64,000 nucleotides of DNA, from the NCBI RefSeq assembly GCF_001598295.1, contig NZ_BCYR01000007.1, positions 124,001 through 188,000 of the forward strand, in the 5' to 3' direction. Of the stretch, positions 58,200 to 64,000 are shown piece after piece. The DNA comes from Klebsiella ornithinolytica NBRC 105727 = ATCC 31898. GTDB lineage: Bacteria; Pseudomonadota; Gammaproteobacteria; Enterobacterales; Enterobacteriaceae. The translations under genes were made by a program, and so were the position numbers. Positions within the stretch are counted from its first letter, which is position 1. The number at the start of each line of letters is the position of its first letter. The notes beneath the pieces are model-generated. The model saw only the letters and a list, made by a program, of their open reading frames with translations, was not told the DNA's origin and ran no database searches.

Positions 58200-58228
58200 A
58201 CTGTTTTCACCTCAATGCTAAACTTAAT

Positions 58229-58240
58229 TAAACCGGTTTA
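58229..58240. promoter_or_regulatory. ScrR operator of scrK
   Basis: TAAACCGGTTTA is a perfect palindrome, extended on the right to TAAACCGGTTTAGC. It lies 30 bases upstream of scrK. A partial copy (GCTAAACTTAATT) begins 12 bases to the left. Confidence 0.85.
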
Positions 58241-58447
58241 GCTTATTTAAGCATAGCCCGCCGATGAACGAAACGCTGCGATCGATAAAGTGAGAAGCAG
58301 GACAAAAAACGGCGTGACGGAAGCGGGGAGCATCGTTCCCGGAGGCAGAACTCCAGCTGTGGACTTTTACTGCCTGGTGTTCTTCGCTATATTTTGTGAA
58401 GCAATGATTTGCCCACTGCCGGCGAGCGAGGGAGAGCGTATTTAAAG

Positions 58448-59089
58448 ATGGTGAGTCGTTTTGGCAATATTCACGCTTTTTACCAGTCGCTGGAGCTGAC
58501 AAGCCATCTGCCAGAGGTTATTGCCTGCGGTGAAGATCTTGAGCTGGCCAGCGGCGAGCGTTTCCAGCCCGCAGAAGGGTTCATCTACTTTTTGCGGCAA
58601 GGGCAGGTGACCCTTGCCGTAGATGATGAGCAAAATCTGCTGGGTATTGTTATTGAAAATATGCCGCTGGGCCTGCTGGAGCACTATTGTCCGTCGGCCA
58701 GATTCTTCTACCGCTGCCAGGAAAATTGTCGCTTTAGCAAAATTACCGCCAGCGATTTTGAACGTATTTTTTATCATTCGTCGCCGCAGTACATGAAAGA
58801 GCTGACGACAATTCTGGTTTATATGGGCATCTTCGTACTGGATGTCAGCAATGAAAGAGGCAATCTGTCGGGGTTCCAGACCATCAAATCGATGCTCTTT
58901 CGCTATCTGTACCGCCGCGAAATTGATACCGGCAAGCGCGAAAGTTTGTCCGCTTTTATTATCAAACGAACGAATCTTTCAAGAAGCTATGTCTATCAGG
59001 TGCTGGCGGCGCTGAAAGAGGGGGGATATATTACGGTGAAAAAAGGGCAGCTTATTTCCATTGACCGGAAAATCCCTGAAAAATTCTGA
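58448..59089 (+). CDS. IprA/YaiV-like winged-helix regulator
   Basis: 213 residues. The N-terminal half resembles a Crp-like cyclic-nucleotide-binding fold without the phosphate-binding motif (GFIYFLRQGQVTLAVDDEQN). The C-terminal winged helix reads IIKRTNLSRSYVYQVLAALKEGGYITVKKGQLISIDRKIPEKF, close to E. coli IprA (RTRVSRSVVAEVLAALRKGNYIEMNKGKLISINRLP). IprA affects peroxide resistance. The target here may be the YiaW/YiaV pair downstream, which is inference. ATG 58448 was chosen; an in-frame start at 58409 has no ribosome site. Confidence 0.7.
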   Translation: MVSRFGNIHAFYQSLELTSHLPEVIACGEDLELASGERFQPAEGFIYFLRQGQVTLAVDDEQNLLGIVIENMPLGLLEHYCPSARFFYRCQENCRFSKITASDFERIFYHSSPQYMKELTTILVYMGIFVLDVSNERGNLSGFQTIKSMLFRYLYRREIDTGKRESLSAFIIKRTNLSRSYVYQVLAALKEGGYITVKKGQLISIDRKIPEKF

Positions 59090-59128
59090 TTAATACTCGC
59101 ATGGAAAATTATTTTTAATTATTTCCCC

Positions 59129-59142
59129 GGCGTCGTGACGCC
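59129..59142. other. Small perfect hairpin before the YiaW-like gene
   Basis: GGCGTC-GT-GACGCC followed by TTCATT, 40 bases after the regulator gene. Possible weak terminator. Confidence 0.4.
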
Positions 59143-59189
59143 TTCATTCCGCTTACGGCTTAATTTAATTATCTCTCTGGAGTTATTCT

Positions 59190-59558
59190 ATGACCCTGGA
59201 TTATGTTGCATTGGCTATCCTCGTTGCGGTAGTCCTGATCCTGTTTTACGGGGTAATTGTGATTCACGATATCCCCTATGAAATTGCTAAAAAAAGAAAT
59301 CATCCGCATCAGGATGCGATCCATTACGCCGGATGGGTGAGCCTGTTTACACTGCATATCCTGTGGCCGCTGCTGTGGATTTGGGCCACTCTGTGGCGTG
59401 AAGACCGCGGCTGGGGGATGCAAAAAATGGCGCAAGAACAGAGCGACCTGCATCATCGCCTGGAACAGGCCTGCACTCGTCTGGACACCCTTCAGCAGGA
59501 ATTAAATGTGGTGAAACAGCGTGCCGCAGTCAATATAAATAATAAAGGGGCTGAATAA
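59190..59558 (+). CDS. yiaW: YiaW-like DUF3302 inner-membrane protein
   Basis: 122 residues. Two membrane helices (about 5-24 and 51-70) and a C-terminal coiled tail. IVIHDIPYEIAKKRNHPHQDAIHYAGWVSLFTLHILWPLLWIWATL matches E. coli YiaW closely. Its function is unknown, but it is always paired with an HlyD-type protein (YiaV). The stop overlaps the start of that gene (TAATG). Confidence 0.82.
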   Translation: MTLDYVALAILVAVVLILFYGVIVIHDIPYEIAKKRNHPHQDAIHYAGWVSLFTLHILWPLLWIWATLWREDRGWGMQKMAQEQSDLHHRLEQACTRLDTLQQELNVVKQRAAVNINNKGAE

Positions 59559-60700
59559 TGGAAACGTTGCTGCTCCTGTGTTATGCCGCATTAAGTATTG
59601 CGATATTTAAAATTTTCCGTATTCCGCTGAATAAATGGACGGTGCCTACCGCCGTATTAGGTGGGGTGGTACTGATTGGCGCATTAATTCTGGGAATGAA
59701 CTATAACTTCCCCTACACCGATATAGGTAAACAGGTCTTTCGCACGGTGCCTGTTGTCTCGCAAACGCGCGGCCGGGTGATGAGCGTGCCGGTGCAGCCG
59801 AATCAAATGCTGCACAAGGGGGACGTCTTGTTCACCCTCGACCCGACGCCCTTTCAGGCGCAGGTTGATGATTTGACAGCGCAGGTCAAAGCGGCCAGCC
59901 AGGATGCGCTGTCGCTCAACGCCGCTCTCAACAGTGCCCAGGCCGATCTCCAAAAAGCGATAGCGTTGCGCGATCGGGCGCAGCGGGAATATGCTCGCTT
60001 CCAGGCGGGCCACGACAAAGGCGCATTTTCAGATCAGATGGTGGATACCCGCCGTCAGAGCTGGAAGGCCGATGAAGCCGCGGTCGCCGCTGCTCAGGCG
60101 AGCGTAGTTCAGGCGCACAATAACCTGAATTCGGTGGTCAACGGCGAAAACACCAAAGTCGCCTCGCTGCTGGCGCAGCTGCGCGCGGCGGAGTTTAAAC
60201 TGGAAAATACCGTCGTTCGCGCCCCGTCAGATGGCTACGTCAGCACCGTCGGTTTACGCCCCGGGACGATGTCGACAGCCCTCGGTCTGAAGCCGGTGAT
60301 GACCTTTGTCCCGACGGGAGAAGCGGACAAACGTGAGTTCGTGGCGGCCTTCCGCCAGAATTCGTTGCAGCGTCTGGAAAAAGGCGAGCAGGCCGAGCTC
60401 CTGTTCCCGGCGGTACCGGGGACGGTATTTCACGCCGAGGTGACCGAGGTGCTGCCGGCGATTGGCGAGAGTCAGTTTCAGGGACAGGGGACATTGCTGA
60501 CAACTCGCGATCTGGATACCCGCGGTCGGGCGCTGGTGGTCTTCCGGGTGACGGATACGCGGCTACAAAACTACCATCTGCCGCAGGGAACCGATGTTGA
60601 AGCGGCGGTTTACTCCGGCCATTTAGAGCACCTGTCGCTAATCAGGAAGATCCTGATCCGCATGAAAAGCTGGGAAAACTACCTTTATCTCGATCATTAA
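59558..60700 (+). CDS. yiaV: YiaV-like HlyD-family membrane fusion protein
   Basis: 380 residues. One or two N-terminal membrane helices, then a biotinyl-lipoyl-like half (GRVMSVPVQPNQMLHKGDVLFTLDPTPFQAQV), a long coiled-coil hairpin (about 110-190) and the second lipoyl half (FKLENTVVRAPSDGYVSTVGLRPGTM). It is a periplasmic adaptor of the EmrA/AaeA type. No efflux pump or outer-membrane channel gene is adjacent, so it must work with a partner elsewhere or with YiaW alone. Confidence 0.85.
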   Translation: METLLLLCYAALSIAIFKIFRIPLNKWTVPTAVLGGVVLIGALILGMNYNFPYTDIGKQVFRTVPVVSQTRGRVMSVPVQPNQMLHKGDVLFTLDPTPFQAQVDDLTAQVKAASQDALSLNAALNSAQADLQKAIALRDRAQREYARFQAGHDKGAFSDQMVDTRRQSWKADEAAVAAAQASVVQAHNNLNSVVNGENTKVASLLAQLRAAEFKLENTVVRAPSDGYVSTVGLRPGTMSTALGLKPVMTFVPTGEADKREFVAAFRQNSLQRLEKGEQAELLFPAVPGTVFHAEVTEVLPAIGESQFQGQGTLLTTRDLDTRGRALVVFRVTDTRLQNYHLPQGTDVEAAVYSGHLEHLSLIRKILIRMKSWENYLYLDH

Positions 60701-60729
60701 CCTGTCGTTTGCGTACGCCGTTAAGCGGG

Positions 60730-60767
60730 CGCTGGTCGGGCAACTCACGTGCCTGGCCAGCGTCTTA
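60730..60767. terminator. Bidirectional hairpin between convergent genes
   Basis: CGCTGGTCGGGCA (60730-60742) pairs with TGCCTGGCCAGCG (60750-60762) allowing two G-U pairs, loop of seven, followed by TCTTAT. It serves the yiaV-like and ABC ATPase genes. Confidence 0.7.
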
Positions 60768-61562
60768 TCATCCCTCTGCCAGACCGTCGATAATCACCTG
60801 CATTATCCCCTGAGAACAGGGTTCAATCCGGCCGCGCACGCCATAGACCGACGCAAGTATCTCCGGCGTAATCACCTGCGACGGCGCGCCGTCGGCCAGC
60901 AGCTGGCCTTCCTTCAGCATCAGCACATGATCGGCATGGCGCAACGCAATATTAATATCATGTACCACCACCAGGGTGATGATATTGCGCCGGCGGGTCT
61001 CCTGGCGTACCAGGTCCATCACGTGAAACTGGTAGTTCAAATCCAGCGCGCTGAGCGGTTCATCCAGCAGGAGTAATGACGGCTGGCGGATAAGCGACTG
61101 GGCCAGGCCGACGAGCTGTTTTTGCCCGCCGGAAAGCTGGTCCAGGTAGCTTAACGCCAGATGTGCAATACCCAGCTGGCGCAGCAGGGACATGACTTCC
61201 GCCTCGCTATCAGAACGTACGCCTCCGGCAGCGTGCCGGGCGACGATAATTGACTCCAGCACGTGCAGATGCACGCCTGCAGGCAGCGTTTGCGGTAGAT
61301 AGACCACTTTTTCTGCCCGTCTGGCAAACGGTAGCGTCAGCAGGTTTTCTCCGGCCAGTGACAGTTCCCCCGTCGACGGGCCGAGGCCCGCCATCGCCCG
61401 CATTAGCGTCGATTTCCCGCTGCCGTTGGGACCCAGAAGCGCCGTGATTTTACCGCACGGTAGATGAGGGACAGTCAGATCGTGAATGACCTGACGTTTC
61501 GGATAACCGGCGTTGAAATGGCCGAGCGCCAGTCCCGATTCCGCTGGGGTGTGCAGGCTCAT
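60768..61562 (-). CDS. Iron-siderophore-type ABC importer, ATPase
   Basis: 264 residues, FecE/FhuC/BtuD type. Walker A GPNGSGKST, signature LSGGQKQLVGLAQSL, Walker B LLLLDEPLSALDL and the switch histidine in VVVHDINIALRHAD. Starts inside the permease gene (ATGA overlap). Last of three genes. Confidence 0.92.
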   Translation of the reverse strand: MSLHTPAESGLALGHFNAGYPKRQVIHDLTVPHLPCGKITALLGPNGSGKSTLMRAMAGLGPSTGELSLAGENLLTLPFARRAEKVVYLPQTLPAGVHLHVLESIIVARHAAGGVRSDSEAEVMSLLRQLGIAHLALSYLDQLSGGQKQLVGLAQSLIRQPSLLLLDEPLSALDLNYQFHVMDLVRQETRRRNIITLVVVHDINIALRHADHVLMLKEGQLLADGAPSQVITPEILASVYGVRGRIEPCSQGIMQVIIDGLAEG

Positions 61563-62641
61563 ACGTTCCCCCGATGGCGTAAAATAATGCTCAGGAAGAA
61601 GGGAACACCGACCAGCGAGGTGACTATCCCTACCGGGATGATCGCGCCGGGCAGCAGATTCTTCGACGCCACCGAGGCGAGCGATAGCACCAGCGCGCCA
61701 ATAAAGGCGCTGGCGGGCAGATAAAAGCGGTGATCCTCACCAAAAACCAGGCGCGCAATGTGCGGTGCGACGAGGCCAATAAAGCCGATTGGGCCAACGA
61801 AGGCCACCGACAGCGCCGATAAGATGCTAATGCGCAAAAGCGTGGTCAGACGCAGACGACGGACGTTGATGCCAAAACTCATCGCCCGATCTTCGCCGAG
61901 GCGCAGCGCGGTTAGCTTCCACGCATTCAGCATGGAAAGTGGCATCACGACCGCCAGGACGGCAAATAAAATCCCCACTTTTTGCCAGGAGGCGCGATCG
62001 ATACTGCCCATGGTCCAGAACACCAGGCCTTGTAGCGTGTCCTCATTGGCAACAAACTGCAGCATCGATACCAGGGCGTTAAAGGTAAATACCAGCGCGA
62101 TACCAAATAAGATGACCCCGGAAGTGGCGACCTGGGTCCAGCGGGTAATGCCGTCCAGCAGCAGGGCGGCCAGTAGGGCGAACAGAAACGCGTTTGCGGA
62201 GGTAAACCACTGGTTGGGAATGCCGGGAAGGCCAATCCCCAGCACGATGGCCAGCGCTGCGCCGAACGCCGCCGCTGAGGAGACGCCGAGTGTAAAAGGG
62301 CTGGCGAGCGGATTGTTGAGGATCGTTTGCATCTCTGCGCCGGCCAGGCCCAGAGCAAGGCCCACCACCACTGCCATCAGCGCGTAGGGCATACGAATAT
62401 CCCAGACAATGACCCGCGTTCCGGCCGCTGCGCTGCCGGGGTTCGTCAGGGTTTGCCATAGGGTATGTAGCGACATGCCTGACGGCCCGAGCACGAAATC
62501 GAGTAGCAGCGAGGCGACAATCAGCAGCAACAACAGCAGCATCAATGCGATGCGGCGACGCAGAATTTGGCGATAGTGGGCCATCACGCCGTCGGTACCA
62601 GTATTCCGTATGCGGATGCCGGATTCAGTGGTCGAACTCAT
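61559..62641 (-). CDS. Iron-siderophore-type ABC importer, permease (FecCD)
   Basis: 360 residues with about ten helices. RMPYALMAVVVGLALGLAGAEMQTILNNPLASPFTLGVSSAAAFGAAL is the FecCD/BtuC core, and GPIGFIGLVAPHIARLVFGEDHRFYLPASAFIGALVL the ATPase-contact region. The cytoplasmic N-terminus is unusually long (about 30 residues). It lies 5 bases after the binding-protein gene. Confidence 0.92.
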   Translation of the reverse strand: MSSTTESGIRIRNTGTDGVMAHYRQILRRRIALMLLLLLLIVASLLLDFVLGPSGMSLHTLWQTLTNPGSAAAGTRVIVWDIRMPYALMAVVVGLALGLAGAEMQTILNNPLASPFTLGVSSAAAFGAALAIVLGIGLPGIPNQWFTSANAFLFALLAALLLDGITRWTQVATSGVILFGIALVFTFNALVSMLQFVANEDTLQGLVFWTMGSIDRASWQKVGILFAVLAVVMPLSMLNAWKLTALRLGEDRAMSFGINVRRLRLTTLLRISILSALSVAFVGPIGFIGLVAPHIARLVFGEDHRFYLPASAFIGALVLSLASVASKNLLPGAIIPVGIVTSLVGVPFFLSIILRHRGNV

Positions 62642-62646
62642 GCGGG

Positions 62647-63765
62647 TTACTCACCTTGTTTCCAGGAAAAAACGAACGGCAGGTCTGGCAGGGAGGTAAA
62701 GCGACGCACGATGTCGTGGTACGTCTCATCGGGATTCAGGGTAGTGAACGCCCGCGGGTAGATATCTTTTGCCAGGTACTCCATGCCGACGATATTCCAC
62801 GGATGGTTATAGAAATGGTGGTAAACCCCGTAGGCCCGCTTCGCTTTTACCGCCGGGATATCGCTGACGCCGGTTCTCGCCAGCAGCGCTTCACCCTGGG
62901 CATTAACCTCCTGCTGGCTGACCTGGTAGCCTAGCGGCAGTACCTGGCTGTTGCCGCGCTTCGAACCCGTCATGATGTAGGCATCGGGCTTCATGCTGAT
63001 AATTTTTTCCAGCGATACAAATCCGGAGGCGCCGGGAAGCAGCTGGGAGCCAACATTAGTGGCGCCGACGGCTTCCACTAATCCGCCCCAACCGCTGTGC
63101 CCGTGGGTAAAGCAGCAGGCGTCGCTATTGCCGGCCAGCGCTTCGACGAAAACCGTGGCTTTTGGGGTGATTGTGGCCGTTTGCTGCTCGATAGCGTGCA
63201 GGTGCCGGCGGTAGAAATCGGTATAAGCTTTGGCGTTGCTCTCACGGTTAAGCACCTGACCTAACAGGTCGATGCTGGGGGCGGTATCGCGGGAAGGATT
63301 GACTTCATAATCGACAAATAACACCGGAATCTTCAGTGCGGTAAGTTTGCCGATCACCCCGCTTTCGGTCAGCGCCGGCTTTGCGCGCAGCTGTGCAATC
63401 ATCAGATCGGGCTGGCGGGAGAGGACGCTTTCCAGGTCAACGTTGCCTTTGTCGCTAAAGCCCATATCAAGAATGGCTGCTGACTGCGGCCACTTCTGCT
63501 GCAGCATTTTCCAGGTCGCCACGTCCTGCTTTTTCGCCAGGTTGTTCCAGGCCACAACGCGTTGAAACGGGTTGTCCCGATCCAGCAGCGCCAGCGACAT
63601 GAGATCCCGTCCATCTTGCAGGATGATGCGCTGGGGTTCATGCTGGAGCGTTATCTGACGGCCATCGAGGTCGGTAACCGTGAGGGGATATTGCGTCGCG
63701 TAGCTAAGCGCGGGGATCGAGATTAAGGCAGTAAGAATGAGTGAACTTACTGATTTTCTTGCCAT
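62647..63765 (-). CDS. Iron-siderophore-type ABC importer, periplasmic binding protein
   Basis: 372 residues. Signal peptide (MARKSVSSLILTALISIPAL, cleavage after SYA). Class III binding-protein fold: YPLTVTDLDGRQITLQHEPQRIILQDGRDL, VLSRQPDLMIAQLR and FVSLEKIISMKPDAYIMTGS. A cluster of histidines and aromatics near the C-terminus (GVYHHFYNHPWNIVGMEYL) is characteristic of this subgroup. The ligand (ferric siderophore, haem or similar) cannot be named. A Fur-box-like sequence lies 30 bases upstream. Confidence 0.88.
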   Translation of the reverse strand: MARKSVSSLILTALISIPALSYATQYPLTVTDLDGRQITLQHEPQRIILQDGRDLMSLALLDRDNPFQRVVAWNNLAKKQDVATWKMLQQKWPQSAAILDMGFSDKGNVDLESVLSRQPDLMIAQLRAKPALTESGVIGKLTALKIPVLFVDYEVNPSRDTAPSIDLLGQVLNRESNAKAYTDFYRRHLHAIEQQTATITPKATVFVEALAGNSDACCFTHGHSGWGGLVEAVGATNVGSQLLPGASGFVSLEKIISMKPDAYIMTGSKRGNSQVLPLGYQVSQQEVNAQGEALLARTGVSDIPAVKAKRAYGVYHHFYNHPWNIVGMEYLAKDIYPRAFTTLNPDETYHDIVRRFTSLPDLPFVFSWKQGE

Positions 63766-63794
63766 AATTTGAGTTCCGTTTGCATATTTATAAA

Positions 63795-63813
63795 TATAAT
63801 GATTTTGATAATT
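63795..63813. promoter_or_regulatory. Candidate Fur box
   Basis: On the minus strand AATTATCAAAATCATTATA matches 14 of 19 positions of the Fur consensus GATAATGATAATCATTATC. It lies about 30 bases upstream of the binding-protein start, in the promoter position. Confidence 0.6.
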
Positions 63814-64000
63814 ATTCGCGTATAAAAATAAACGGCAGGTATATGAAAAAGCATTTTCATAAAATGTAACAACTTACTGGAATTTGCTGGTGCATCCTGA
63901 ATAGCGTGGTAGTAAGACTGAAAAATGGGAAAAATAGACGGCTCTGGTTTTAAGAACTATCCCTAAAGTCATGACCGGAATGTTATGCCATGCTGTTGAT
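63814..64000. other. Right-end stretch without a gene
   Basis: AT-rich promoter-type sequence to about 63870, then mixed sequence to the edge. I see no frame longer than a few codons that begins well, and no terminator. Confidence 0.4.

Overview
The window reads as chromosome of a Klebsiella/Raoultella-type enterobacterium. The protein sequences, the cadC-cadB-cadA-dtpC-lysU gene order, a complete scrKYABR sucrose regulon, a bgl-type PTS operon and REP/BIME-like repeats all point there. The K. oxytoca complex is my best guess, but it is not proven from this sequence. I see no rRNA, tRNA, CRISPR array, insertion sequence or phage gene. Gene starts were chosen from Shine-Dalgarno spacing and family lengths.

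Layout. 1-4.1 kb: the end of a metal-type sensor kinase, a small methyltransferase, a four-repeat membrane protein, a coupled secreted peptide, a DUF1304 protein and a citrate synthase paralogue that lacks a key histidine. 4.3-7.5 kb: an accessory patch of very small genes, including two YmgB/AriR-like regulators, a 39-aa membrane protein and two zinc-ribbon proteins, one of them YmcF. 7.6-13.8 kb: a GNAT protein, then an arylformamidase-like hydrolase / RidA / aminotransferase / amino-acid permease operon, a lipoprotein and a CatB-type acetyltransferase. 14.3-23.3 kb: the lysine-dependent acid response (CadC sensor, CadB antiporter, CadA decarboxylase), DtpC and LysU.

23.4-32.2 kb: a six-gene minus-strand operon encoding an ankyrin protein, the three subunits of an AllFGH (FdrA/YlbE/YlbF) carbamoyltransferase, a carbamate kinase and a Tat-exported amidohydrolase. 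A DUF1097 membrane protein and a LysR regulator lie divergently. The inferred role is ATP capture from a carbamoylated nitrogen compound. 32.2-39.3 kb: a PliG-like lysozyme inhibitor, a Nuc-type nuclease, a CUT2 sugar/polyol ABC importer and a diguanylate cyclase. 39.5-47.1 kb: a Liv-type ABC importer in one operon with an ATC-hydrolase-family protein and an M20 N-carbamoyl amino acid hydrolase, with a divergent LysR regulator. Together these suggest uptake and hydrolysis of L-2-aminothiazoline-4-carboxylate or N-carbamoyl amino acids.

47.2-51.5 kb: a beta-glucoside PTS operon with an RNA antiterminator site overlapping its terminator and the BglG-type antiterminator as last gene. 51.6-58.2 kb: scrKYABR with three ScrR-like operators. 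58.4-60.7 kb: an IprA-like regulator and a YiaW/YiaV pair. 60.8-63.8 kb: an iron-siderophore-type ABC importer behind a candidate Fur box.

The parts most worth a second look are the AllFGH cluster with its exported amidohydrolase and the odd start of allH, the ATC-hydrolase/Liv operon, the formamidase/RidA/aminotransferase cassette, and the histidine-less citrate synthase.
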